NCBI RefSeq assembly: GCF_000701905.1
Contig: NZ_JNKC01000006.1
Span: 62,001 to 126,000, forward strand
Direction: 5' to 3'
DNA: 64,000 bases
DNA from: Proteiniclasticum ruminis DSM 24773
GTDB lineage: Bacteria; Bacillota; Clostridia; Clostridiales; Clostridiaceae
Below the pieces are notes generated by a model. The model saw only the letters and a list, made by a program, of their open reading frames with translations, had not been told where the DNA came from and did not search any database. The position numbers and the translations under genes were made by a program. This document shows, in pieces, positions 8,031 through 16,357 of this stretch (position 1 is the first letter of the stretch; each line of letters starts with the position of its first letter).

Positions 8031-8792
8031 ATGCTGAGTTCTGACTATCCAATCCTTGAGTTTGATGAGAACAGGGAGGCTCTGATCCGTCCTGAGTTTC
8101 TGAAAAACCGATATGAGCCCATTTCAGAGAGACTTCTCATCTGCTTTTTCCATGAAACCATTGAAAAGCTTCTGGAGCGAGAGGAGATTGTACTGCACTT
8201 TGTGCTTCGAGGGGAGAATCCCTTAAAAATATACAGATTTCTTGATCAGGACATCACCCTTGTGGAAGGGCGCCTGGGGGCTCCTGCTGCTGGGGGATAT
8301 CTGGAGGATCTCATTGCCCTCGGTGCAAAAAAGATACTGTTTGTGGGTGGAGCAGGTGTCTTAAGAAAAGACCTGGCTGTGGGAAAGTTTCTGGTCCCTA
8401 CTTCCGCGGTGAGAGATGAAGGGTTCAGCTATCACTATCTGCCGCCTGCAAGAGAAGTGGAGGCCAATCTAGAGGTAGCCGAAAAAATTACTGAGTATCT
8501 GAAGAAAAGCGGCATCGACTACCTCACGGGGAAGACCTGGACCACCGATGCCTTTTACCGGGAAACACCAGCAAGGATTAAAAAGCGCCGGGAAGAGGGC
8601 TGCCTGTTTGTAGAGATGGAGCAGTCTGCCCTGATGGCTGTGGCCGCTTATAGAGAGGTGGACTATGGTGCTATTTTATATGGTGGAGACGATGTGTCCA
8701 AAGAAAAATGGGATTCGAGAAACTGGAGAGACAGAGGGGACATTCGCGTTGGGCTCACAGAGCTGGCAAAAGAAATTCTCCTTGTCTTATAA
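8031..8792 (+). CDS. Nucleoside phosphorylase-like protein (PNP/UDP family)
   Basis: A 253-residue protein of the purine-nucleoside/uridine phosphorylase superfamily. The phosphate/ribose half shows GAKKILFVGGAGVL (about 97-110) and GKFLVPTSAVRDEGFSYHYLPPA; the base/ribose signature FVEMEQSALM (about 196-205) contains the conserved Glu-Met-Glu. Family role: reversible phosphorolysis or hydrolysis of nucleosides. Base preference cannot be assigned. GGAGG precedes ATG 8031, and a terminator follows directly. No truncation. Confidence 0.83.
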   Translation: MLSSDYPILEFDENREALIRPEFLKNRYEPISERLLICFFHETIEKLLEREEIVLHFVLRGENPLKIYRFLDQDITLVEGRLGAPAAGGYLEDLIALGAKKILFVGGAGVLRKDLAVGKFLVPTSAVRDEGFSYHYLPPAREVEANLEVAEKITEYLKKSGIDYLTGKTWTTDAFYRETPARIKKRREEGCLFVEMEQSALMAVAAYREVDYGAILYGGDDVSKEKWDSRNWRDRGDIRVGLTELAKEILLVL

Positions 8793-8820
8793 TCTGAACT
8801 TAAGAAGTGGAAAGACAAAG

Positions 8821-8843
8821 AGATCCTTCGTGGATCTTTTTCT
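8821..8843 (+). terminator. Rho-independent terminator
   Basis: AGATCC (8821-8826), loop TTCGT, GGATCT (8832-8837), then TTTTCTTT. It ends the nucleoside-phosphorylase unit. Confidence 0.75.
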
Positions 8844-8892
8844 TTGAATGACCTTTCTTTTTCTCCACACAATAGGATACGGGAAAGTCTTT

Positions 8893-8921
8893 TTGAAAAG
8901 AGAAGCGCTTTGTCGTACAAT
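8893..8921 (+). promoter_or_regulatory. Sigma-A promoter of the helicase gene
   Basis: TTGAAA (8893-8898), 17 bp, TACAAT (8916-8921). Confidence 0.75.
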
Positions 8922-8962
8922 AAGAGTTTATGGATGTGTGAAGTAAAGGAGATACGATATTG

Positions 8963-10690
8963 ATGGAACTGGATACCTATCAGAAAAATGCATACCTCAC
9001 AAAGGAGAAGAAGGTGCTGGTGGTGGCGCCGCCTGGCTCAGGGAAAACCACTGTGATGCTGAAAAGACTGAAACTGCTTCTGGAAGAGGAGAAAATAGCG
9101 CCAAGAAAAATCATTGTACTGACCTTTTCCAAGGCTTCCGCCGTGGAAATGGAGACGAGGTTTTCCGCCAAAGGTCCGGTGAAGCCTTTTTTTGGCACCA
9201 TCCATGGACTCTGCTACAGAATCCTGAGAGGCCAGAGGGGAGAGCTGAATCTCATTTACGGGAAAGAGGAGTTTATTCTGAAGAACAAGCTGAAAAAACA
9301 GCTGAAAATAGAGGATGAAGTGGTGGAATCCATCCTGAGAGGCATTTCCAAGTATAAAGTCATGAACTTTCTGTCTTTGCCTTTACCGGATCTTGGGGTC
9401 CGGGAAGAGCTCTTTCACAAAGCTTTTGAGATCTATGAAGAGGAGCGTATAAAAAAGAATCTTCTCGACTTTGACGATCTGCAGATTGAAGTGCTGAAGC
9501 TTCTTTCAGAAGAGAAGTTTTTAAGAAGCTTTCAAGCGGTGCACAGCCACATCCTCATCGATGAGTTTCAGGACCTGGACCCGGTGCAGCTGAAGATTGT
9601 GGAACTCATGAGTAAAGACCAGAGCCTTTTCTGTGTTGGAGATGAGGATCAGTGCATCTATGCCTTCCGAGGATCAGATCCTCGGGGGATGATTGACTTT
9701 GAACCGATGTTTCAAGGAAAGAAGCTCTATCTGAAATACAATTACAGAAGCAAAGAGAATATTGTGCAGTATGCAGGAGAAGTCATACGGCATAACGCCC
9801 AAAGAAACAACAAAGAGCTTCTTTCCAGCCGGAAAGAGGAGACGAAGATTCTGAAGGTGTTTCCGGAAAATCAGGAGCTCATGCTGCAGCACATGGTCTC
9901 TGAAATAAAGAAAGATGCTTATAAGAGCTATGCAGTGCTCTACCGGACCAATCAGGAAGGGCTGAGAGTAAAGGAGTATCTTCGGAAAGAGAAGATTCCT
10001 TTCATGTCCAGAGATGGATATAATTTCTTCAAGGGATTCATAGCCAAAGATATTCTGGACTTTATAAGAGCTTCCTGCCAGGGAGACCGGGAAGCGTTTC
10101 TTCGAATCGCCAACAAACCCTTCCGGTATATCACCAAGGAGGAGATGAGAAAAATCTCTTTAGGAGAAGCCATGGAGAAAGTGCTTCTGGACCCCAAGAA
10201 GAAAAACTATACCCTCCAGAAGCATGGAGAGTTCCTGAAAGACCTTTCCTCCTTAAAAGGCATGAAGACGGCGAGAATGATCTCCTACATCGAGCAGGTG
10301 CTTGGGTATGGGGAGTATCTGTCGAGCTACGCAGAAAAAACAGGACGGGATGAGGAAGCTCTTCTAGAGGAGCTGGAAGAGATGAAGGAAGTGGCAGCGT
10401 ATTACGACAATCCACTGGATCTTCTGGCCGCATCGGTAAAAGAGCCGGAGGTCAAAGAGGCCAAGGTGAGCTTATCCACCGTTCACGGAGTCAAAGGACT
10501 GGAGTTTGACAAGGTTTATGTGATCAATGCCGTGGAAGGTTTTATGCCTCATAGTGCGTCCCTGAGTAATCTGGAAGAGGAGCGAAGAATCTTCTACGTG
10601 GCCATTACACGAGCGAAAGAGGAGCTGACCATTTACAGCCCAAGATTTATTCATGGAAAAGAGAGAAAAAGAAGCAGATTCGTACTATAA
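8963..10690 (+). CDS. UvrD/Rep-family superfamily 1 DNA helicase
   Basis: A 575-residue SF1A helicase carrying all main motifs: Walker A APPGSGKTT (residues 22-30), motif Ia LTFSKASA, motif II LIDEFQDLDPVQ, motif III VGDEDQCIYAFRG, motif IV NYRS, motif V STVHGVKGLEFDKV and motif VI EERRIFYVAITRAKEEL. It is shorter than PcrA/UvrD (about 720), lacking the long C-terminal tail and having compact 1B/2B inserts, so it is probably a paralogue rather than the housekeeping PcrA. ATG 8963 is used; TTG 8960 is equally close to the AGGAGA site. It has its own promoter. Confidence 0.88.
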   Translation: MELDTYQKNAYLTKEKKVLVVAPPGSGKTTVMLKRLKLLLEEEKIAPRKIIVLTFSKASAVEMETRFSAKGPVKPFFGTIHGLCYRILRGQRGELNLIYGKEEFILKNKLKKQLKIEDEVVESILRGISKYKVMNFLSLPLPDLGVREELFHKAFEIYEEERIKKNLLDFDDLQIEVLKLLSEEKFLRSFQAVHSHILIDEFQDLDPVQLKIVELMSKDQSLFCVGDEDQCIYAFRGSDPRGMIDFEPMFQGKKLYLKYNYRSKENIVQYAGEVIRHNAQRNNKELLSSRKEETKILKVFPENQELMLQHMVSEIKKDAYKSYAVLYRTNQEGLRVKEYLRKEKIPFMSRDGYNFFKGFIAKDILDFIRASCQGDREAFLRIANKPFRYITKEEMRKISLGEAMEKVLLDPKKKNYTLQKHGEFLKDLSSLKGMKTARMISYIEQVLGYGEYLSSYAEKTGRDEEALLEELEEMKEVAAYYDNPLDLLAASVKEPEVKEAKVSLSTVHGVKGLEFDKVYVINAVEGFMPHSASLSNLEEERRIFYVAITRAKEELTIYSPRFIHGKERKRSRFVL

Positions 10691-10729
10691 TAAAGGGTAA
10701 AGAAAAAATAGAACATTTAGGAGTAAATT

Positions 10730-11695
10730 ATGAGAATAGAAATAGGACCGAACGAACAAGGACAAAGATTGGACAAGTTCCTTCGAAAGTACCTGAAAGA
10801 TGTGCCTCTGTCGGCCATATTTAAAGCCCTCCGGAAAGGAGATGTCCGAGTGAATGGCGCCAAGGGGAAAGAGAAAATGTTTCTTCAGGAAGGCGATGTT
10901 CTGGAAATTAAATATCTCTATTCCAAATCTCCGGAGGAGAAGAAGGTAGTCTTTGATGTGGAGCCAGAGTTTAAAGTGACCTTTGAGGATGACAACATCC
11001 TCATGGTGGAAAAGTGGCCGGGGATTCTTGTGCATAAAGATCAGGAAGGAAAGGATCCGACTCTCACCGATCAGGTGCTGTCTTACCTTTTCAGAAAAGG
11101 GGCCTATGACCCTAAACTGGAAAAGACCTTTTCGCCTTCTCCAGTGAACAGACTGGACAGAAACACGTCAGGCATCGTCATCTATGCGAAGAACTATGAG
11201 GCCTTGAAAACACTCAACGAAATGATGCGGGACGGCAGAATTGTGAAGAACTATATTGCCATCGTGAAAGGAAGAATCGCTGACGGAGAGTACCGCGCTT
11301 ATATCGAGAAGCGTGAGGACAATAATGTCAGCAGTGTTTCAGATACTCCAGGACCAATGAAGAAGGAAATCGCCATGACGGTGAAAACCATGGAATCCAC
11401 TGGGCAATACTCTTTGGTGGAACTGAATCTTCTTACAGGCAGAAGCCACCAGCTGAGGGCTCATCTGGCATCACTTGGAAATCCCATCATCGGAGATAAG
11501 AAATATGGAGTGAAGGAAATCAACAACTTCCTTTCCAATAAATATGATCTCAATTTCCAGTACCTTTATGCCTTTAAAGTGACCTTCAAGAATCCGGATG
11601 GTGTTCTTGAATATCTGGGCAACAAGGTGGTGGCGGAAAAACTGCCGCCAATCTTAAAGAAAGTGAAGAATGACCTGTTCAAGTTTGACTTGTAG
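10730..11695 (+). CDS. RluA-family rRNA pseudouridine synthase with S4 domain
   Basis: A 321-residue enzyme converting specific uridines of rRNA to pseudouridine. The N-terminal S4 RNA-binding domain (about residues 10-65) is followed by the catalytic domain with the motif VNRLDRNTSGIVIY, catalytic Asp at residue 143, and the downstream GRSHQLRAHLASLGNPIIGDKKYG region typical of RluA/RluC/RluD. Site preference (RluC-like or RluD-like) cannot be told. TTAGGAG precedes ATG 10730; the gene lies 39 bp after the helicase and 12 bp before the flippase, suggesting an operon. Confidence 0.9.
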   Translation: MRIEIGPNEQGQRLDKFLRKYLKDVPLSAIFKALRKGDVRVNGAKGKEKMFLQEGDVLEIKYLYSKSPEEKKVVFDVEPEFKVTFEDDNILMVEKWPGILVHKDQEGKDPTLTDQVLSYLFRKGAYDPKLEKTFSPSPVNRLDRNTSGIVIYAKNYEALKTLNEMMRDGRIVKNYIAIVKGRIADGEYRAYIEKREDNNVSSVSDTPGPMKKEIAMTVKTMESTGQYSLVELNLLTGRSHQLRAHLASLGNPIIGDKKYGVKEINNFLSNKYDLNFQYLYAFKVTFKNPDGVLEYLGNKVVAEKLPPILKKVKNDLFKFDL

Positions 11696-11707
11696 TCGGA
11701 GGAACTT

Positions 11708-13309
11708 ATGAAGAAACAATCCACTGGTAGAGGTTTTGCTTACCTTTCCATTGCAGAGCTTCTTGTGAAAATTATGTCTGTGATTTATGTCCCTTTCCTT
11801 GTGGCCATTCTTGGTGAGGAAGGGCATGGTATTTATGCGGTCTCCTATGAAGCCTTCGCGCTGATTTATGTATTGACCAATGAGGGAATTCAGCGTGGTG
11901 TAGCGAAGCTCGTTGCCGAGCTCCATGCAAAAGACAATCCCAGGGATGCTTTGAAAGCATTCCGTTTGGCGAGAACTTTACTGATTTTTGGTGGGCTGAT
12001 CGCATCCTTGCTGCTCTTTTTCATGGCGCCGTATATTGCAAGAGCACAAAAGACAGCAGAAGCCACCTTATCCATACAGGCTCTGGCGCCAACGGTGCTG
12101 ATTACAGCGGTTTTATCCGCCTATCGGGGTTATTTCCTGGGTAGAAGTTTTATCACCGCGAATGCTGTGTCAAAAGTAGTAGAACAGATCGTCAATGTGG
12201 CGGTTTCCTTAGTCGCTGCGTTTTTCCTCATGAAGGTAGGCCTTGTTTTTGGCGTTACAGGAGGAACCTTTGGTACGAGCGTAGGTGCACTGGTTGCTGT
12301 TGCGCTTCTCGTACATGAATTTCGAAAAGGAAAGCTGTATAAAGTCAGAAAGAAGGATCAGGATCCGGAGACGTATCATTATACCAGCAAGGAACTCATC
12401 CAGAGACTTTTGTCTTATTCCTTCCCGATCACCCTGACCGCTGGTGTCATGCATTTGGGCGGAATCATCGATACGTTCATTTTTAAGAACAGGCTCATCA
12501 GCATAGGATTCACGGAGGTCATGGCGAATATAGGCTACAGTACTCTTGTCCGATATAAGAGTCTGCTCCTCGTGCCAAACACCATTATTGTTTCTCTTGC
12601 TGCCGTTATTCTTCCAGGTATATCCAGAGCCAATGCGCTGCAAGATAAGAAAGACATGCAAGAGAAAATCTCATATGCCGTAAAAATGGTGTTCACCGTT
12701 GCGCTTCCATCCTTCGTGGGGCTGAGTATTTTGGCGGAACCGATTTATCACCTTCTTTATCCAGGTAAATCCGGATATGAAATGTTTTGGCTGGGATCGA
12801 TCACCGTCGTTTTCCTGGGTTTTATACAGATTCAGAACAGTCTTTATCAGGGGGTAGGGAAGTTCTACTGGGGAACATTCTCCATGGTGGCTGGTATTCT
12901 AGTCAGAATTCTTCTGAACTACATTTTTGTCGGAATACCTGAAGTCAACATCCTAGGTGGTGTAGTCTCCCATATGGCAAACTTCATTGTTCCGTTTATC
13001 ATCAATCATATTCTGATCACCAGAGTGCTGAAGTATCCTATGCCGCTTCTTAAAAATGCATGGAAGCCTTTCCTGGCATCCATTGGCATGGGGATCGTCC
13101 TTTTTGTGCTTAACCTGGGACTGAGCTTCATTGAAGTTCGGTACATCTTCTCTGCCGCATTGACTGGAATTATAGTAGTAATTGGAATTCTGGTTTATGG
13201 TGTGCTGATTCTTCTTCTTGGTGGTATTTCCAAAAAAGATCTGACGGATATCAGTCCTAGACTTTACAGAATGCTCCCATCTTCCGTAAGAAGCAGGATG
13301 AGAGCCTAA
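11708..13309 (+). CDS. Polysaccharide/lipid II flippase-like protein (MATE/MOP superfamily, SpoVB/MurJ type)
   Basis: A 533-residue membrane protein with about 14 hydrophobic spans, two similar halves, and the MOP-exporter layout of SpoVB, YtgP and MurJ. The N-terminus GFAYLSIAELLVKIMSVIYVPFL and blocks such as FPITLTAGVMHLGGIIDTF are typical of the SpoVB/YtgP group. Family role: flipping undecaprenyl-linked precursors across the membrane. It is the third gene of a tight run (helicase, rluA-like, flippase). GGAGG precedes ATG 11708. Which lipid is flipped cannot be read from sequence. Confidence 0.85.
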   Translation: MKKQSTGRGFAYLSIAELLVKIMSVIYVPFLVAILGEEGHGIYAVSYEAFALIYVLTNEGIQRGVAKLVAELHAKDNPRDALKAFRLARTLLIFGGLIASLLLFFMAPYIARAQKTAEATLSIQALAPTVLITAVLSAYRGYFLGRSFITANAVSKVVEQIVNVAVSLVAAFFLMKVGLVFGVTGGTFGTSVGALVAVALLVHEFRKGKLYKVRKKDQDPETYHYTSKELIQRLLSYSFPITLTAGVMHLGGIIDTFIFKNRLISIGFTEVMANIGYSTLVRYKSLLLVPNTIIVSLAAVILPGISRANALQDKKDMQEKISYAVKMVFTVALPSFVGLSILAEPIYHLLYPGKSGYEMFWLGSITVVFLGFIQIQNSLYQGVGKFYWGTFSMVAGILVRILLNYIFVGIPEVNILGGVVSHMANFIVPFIINHILITRVLKYPMPLLKNAWKPFLASIGMGIVLFVLNLGLSFIEVRYIFSAALTGIIVVIGILVYGVLILLLGGISKKDLTDISPRLYRMLPSSVRSRMRA

Positions 13310-13343
13310 AGAGGTCCTTTCCTATTCCAATTTCTGATTCTTT

Positions 13344-13372
13344 TTGTTTTTCTTAAGGAAAACCCTTATAAT
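13344..13372 (+). promoter_or_regulatory. Sigma-A promoter of the phospholipase-like gene
   Basis: TTGTTT (13344-13349), 17 bp, TATAAT (13367-13372). Confidence 0.65.
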
Positions 13373-13386
13373 AAGAGTAAGATGAT

Positions 13387-13401
13387 TGAAAATCATTATC
13401 A
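13387..13401 (+). promoter_or_regulatory. Fur-box-like site (7-1-7)
   Basis: TGAAAATCATTATCA matches the Bacillus Fur box TGATAAT-N-ATTATCA at all but one defined position. It begins about 15 bp after the -10, over the early transcribed region, so a bound repressor would block the promoter. Confidence 0.5.
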
Positions 13402-13464
13402 ATTAGCGTAAGTTGTTTTTTCCATGTGTACGGAAGAATTGGAAGAGTAGGAGTTGGTATAGAA

Positions 13465-14196
13465 ATGGAAGGAACTTTTGAAGATAAAAGAAAAAGAGGA
13501 TTTGAGAATACCTATGGGAAGGTGCTCACCGGCATGATGCTGGCAGCCAATCCATTCAAGAAAATGGCTTTTAAGACCCCTTGTATGGTGCACCGTTTCA
13601 TCAATATCCAGGCGGTGGTGATTCTGGAGAATGAAGGCTATGAGGATGCATCTAACTTTTATAAAGCATACATCAAAGCTCTGAATGAGGGAGCCACCTG
13701 GGCAGATCAGGACTTCAAGTCCATCAATCACTTTTATCACAATGAGAAGAAGAAGGGCCTCTACGGTTTTTCCGACGGGCTCACAGAAGCAAGAAGATAT
13801 ATGGACAAGTCCCTTTTCTATCTGGAGAAGGGAAACATCCAAAGGTCCGTGTTCTATCTGGGGGTGTTCTGTCACCTGTCCCAGGATATGACTGTCCCTC
13901 AGCATGTGACAAACAGACTTCTGGACAGCCATAAGTCCTATGAGACCTGGATCAAGAAAAAGATTTTCGCAGAAATTGATTACTCTGTGGATCACGGAAT
14001 CCTAAGGTTTGAAACTCTGGATGACTACATCCGGGAGAATGCTATTGTGGCAAACTTCTATGCAGAGAAGTTCAAGGACATAGAAAACCGGGATACCATG
14101 TATGAAGCTCTTTCCAGAAAAATGATTGAGGTGGCCCAGACGACAACTGCAGGGCTTCTTCTGGATTATTACGAGCTGTATTATAAAAACTTATAA
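13465..14196 (+). CDS. Zinc-dependent phospholipase C-like protein
   Basis: A 243-residue helical protein resembling the catalytic domain of zinc phospholipases C (alpha-toxin/PC-PLC). Candidate metal ligands occur in family order: His43 (CMVHRFI), Asp82 (WADQD), His89/His92, then FCHLSQDMTVPQHV with His137, Asp141 and His147, and later His156/Glu160. Secreted members begin with a signal peptide and a metal-binding Trp1 after it; here no signal peptide is visible, so the protein may be cytoplasmic. ATG 13465 is chosen for the GTAGGAG site about 10 bases upstream; an in-frame GTG at 13426 has none. It is 14 bp from the radical SAM gene and likely co-transcribed with it. Confidence 0.75.
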   Translation: MEGTFEDKRKRGFENTYGKVLTGMMLAANPFKKMAFKTPCMVHRFINIQAVVILENEGYEDASNFYKAYIKALNEGATWADQDFKSINHFYHNEKKKGLYGFSDGLTEARRYMDKSLFYLEKGNIQRSVFYLGVFCHLSQDMTVPQHVTNRLLDSHKSYETWIKKKIFAEIDYSVDHGILRFETLDDYIRENAIVANFYAEKFKDIENRDTMYEALSRKMIEVAQTTTAGLLLDYYELYYKNL

Positions 14197-14209
14197 GGAA
14201 AATAGAATA

Positions 14210-15871
14210 ATGAGAATACTTTTGACAGCCATCAATTCAAAATATGTCCACACCAACATCAGTTTGAGATACCTGGAGAACTATACAAAGGATCTACCGG
14301 TTTCAACCATGCGGACAGAATTTTCCATAAATGAGCAGAAAGAAACCATTCTCGAAGAAATGATACAGAGAAAGCCCGATTTGGTGGCTTTCTCTGTTTA
14401 TATTTGGAACGTGGAAATGGTACGGGATCTGTCTGTGCTTTTAAAGAAAGTGCTGCCTTCTGTGAAAATACTCTATGGTGGACCGGAGGTTTCCTATAAG
14501 AGCCGGGAACATCTGGAGGAGTTCCAGGGGGATTTCATCATACGGGGAGAAGGAGAAGAGTCCTACCGGTCTCTTCTTCAGGTTCTTTTATCGGGGGGGA
14601 AGCTCAGCGAAGTCCGTGGGCTGACCTATAAAGAGGAAGATGAGGTTTTTGAGAATCCGCCCAGAGAAAAAATGGACCTTTCTAAGGTGCCCTATCCCTA
14701 TGAGGAGAAGGAGGACCTAAGAGGGAAGCTTTCTTATATGGAAGCTTCCAGAGGCTGCCCCTATCAGTGCAGCTACTGCCTCTCTTCCTCGGAGCGGGAC
14801 CTTCGCTTTATGCCGCTGGAAGAAGTGAAAAGAAGAGTGCTCCTGGTGATGGAGACCGGGACTCAAGTAGTGAAGTTCATAGACCGGACCTTCAACATCC
14901 ATCCGGATGCCCTGGAAATCTGGCGGTTTCTTCTTTCTCTTGAGACGGATGTGACCTTTCATTTTGAAATTGCGCCAGATCTCATAAAAGAAGAGCATCT
15001 GGCACTTCTGAAGACAGCACCTAAAGGAAGGATCCAGTTTGAAGTGGGCATCCAAAGCACAGAAGATGAAGTGCTTCGCTCCATCTCAAGATATATCGGG
15101 TTCCGGAAGATTCTCCCGAAACTTGAAGAACTGCTTGCCATACGAAATATCCACAGTCATCTGGATCTGATTGCGGGCCTGCCTTATGATACGGTGAAGA
15201 CCTTCAAAGACAGTTTCAATGACGTCTATCCACTAAAGCCGGATATGCTTCAGATGGGGTTTCTTAAAATCATCAAAGGAACTCCCATGGAAAGGGATGC
15301 AGAAGCCTTTGGCATGGTCTACAGCCCATTTCCACCCTATGAAGTACTGAAGACCCGCTGGATGACTTATGAGGATCTGAGGTCTCTTCATAGAACAGAG
15401 GACGCTCTGGAAAGGTACTACAACTCTGGAAGGTTTCAAACATCCTTAACGTATCTTCTGGAGGGAGAAACGGATTATTTCGCGTTCTATGAGGCTTTAG
15501 GTGACTATATCAGCACCGAGTACCGGGGAAGATCCATCGGACTTAAAGACCAGTATAAGATTCTCCTGGATTTTTCTAAGGTGTATGCCGGGAATGAGAA
15601 AGATTCCTTCATACTCAATGAGCTTCTCAAATATGACTGGCTGCTCCACAACAAGAAACAGTATGTACCGGAGTTTCTAGTGCGAAATCACGAGAAGAAT
15701 CATGCATATAAAAAGAATATGGAGAAAGAAAATGGAATGAAAATACATGTTGAAATTTTCAGTCTGGATATCCCTCACTATATTAGTGAAGGAGAGCTTA
15801 AAATAGGTGATACTCCCGTATATTATGATTTAAATCTTGGGAAAATCATCAAAAATCAGTTGATAAAATAG
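14210..15871 (+). CDS. B12-binding radical SAM protein (DUF4080-type)
   Basis: A 553-residue enzyme. The N-terminal B12-binding Rossmann-like domain (about 1-165) is followed by a radical SAM domain with CPYQCSYC (Cys183, Cys187, Cys190 binding the 4Fe-4S cluster) after EASRG, and a C-terminal region of the DUF4080 type (from about 365). Class B radical SAM enzymes of this layout are usually methyltransferases or ring-forming enzymes; the substrate here is unknown. ATG 14210 begins MRILLTAINSKYVH, the usual N-terminus of the group. The gene starts 14 bp after the phospholipase-like gene. Confidence 0.85.
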   Translation: MRILLTAINSKYVHTNISLRYLENYTKDLPVSTMRTEFSINEQKETILEEMIQRKPDLVAFSVYIWNVEMVRDLSVLLKKVLPSVKILYGGPEVSYKSREHLEEFQGDFIIRGEGEESYRSLLQVLLSGGKLSEVRGLTYKEEDEVFENPPREKMDLSKVPYPYEEKEDLRGKLSYMEASRGCPYQCSYCLSSSERDLRFMPLEEVKRRVLLVMETGTQVVKFIDRTFNIHPDALEIWRFLLSLETDVTFHFEIAPDLIKEEHLALLKTAPKGRIQFEVGIQSTEDEVLRSISRYIGFRKILPKLEELLAIRNIHSHLDLIAGLPYDTVKTFKDSFNDVYPLKPDMLQMGFLKIIKGTPMERDAEAFGMVYSPFPPYEVLKTRWMTYEDLRSLHRTEDALERYYNSGRFQTSLTYLLEGETDYFAFYEALGDYISTEYRGRSIGLKDQYKILLDFSKVYAGNEKDSFILNELLKYDWLLHNKKQYVPEFLVRNHEKNHAYKKNMEKENGMKIHVEIFSLDIPHYISEGELKIGDTPVYYDLNLGKIIKNQLIK

Positions 15872-15926
15872 GAGAATTGTCGTACACTGATTCTTATGTG
15901 GTATTGCATAACCTATTAAGGGATAA

Positions 15927-15975
15927 TTGTTACAAAATTCACTTCCTTTATGTTTTTCAAATACCATGGTAAAAT
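15927..15975 (+). promoter_or_regulatory. Candidate promoter region of the V-ATPase operon
   Basis: Two weak alternatives: TTGTTA (15927-15932), 16 bp, TATGTT (15949-15954); and TTTATG (15947-15952), 17 bp, TAAAAT (15970-15975). I cannot decide between them. Confidence 0.35.
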
Positions 15976-16030
15976 TAAAAAGTATGAGAACGGTTTGCAT
16001 ACAGGTCATGCAGAGAATGGGGGTGAAAGA

Positions 16031-16357
16031 ATGGCAAAAGAAGCATTGGAAAAGGTGAGACAAGCGGAAGAAAAAGCGCGTGAGATCACAAAAGAAGCCA
16101 GTCAGAAATCAAGAGACATCCGGCGTGATGCAGAAGCACGAGCCGATGAACGTTACAAAGAAATCATGAACATGGCTGCAAAAGAGACAGAGGCTTTACG
16201 GGAAAAAGCCAGACTCGAAGGGGAACAGGAAGCCAAGCCAATCCTTGAAAGTGGAAAGGCGAAAGCAGGGGAACTGTCGGCACTGGATGATAAAGTGCTG
16301 GAGGATGCAGTCAATATTATTTTAGAGAGGATTGTGAAGGCAGATGGCAATCGTTAA
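16031..16357 (+). CDS. ntpF: V-type ATP synthase peripheral-stalk subunit G/H
   Basis: A 108-residue, highly charged coiled-coil protein: alternating Lys/Glu/Arg/Ala heptads through residues 5-75 (for example RQAEEKAREITKEAS). It stands first in a V-ATPase operon, the place of the small stalk subunit (E. hirae NtpF; archaeal AhaH), which pairs with subunit E to form the stalk holding the catalytic head to subunit I. ATG 16031 follows a GGGGGTGA site. Its end overlaps the start of ntpI by 14 bp. Identification depends on coil composition and position, since these subunits vary greatly in sequence. Confidence 0.8.
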   Translation: MAKEALEKVRQAEEKAREITKEASQKSRDIRRDAEARADERYKEIMNMAAKETEALREKARLEGEQEAKPILESGKAKAGELSALDDKVLEDAVNIILERIVKADGNR

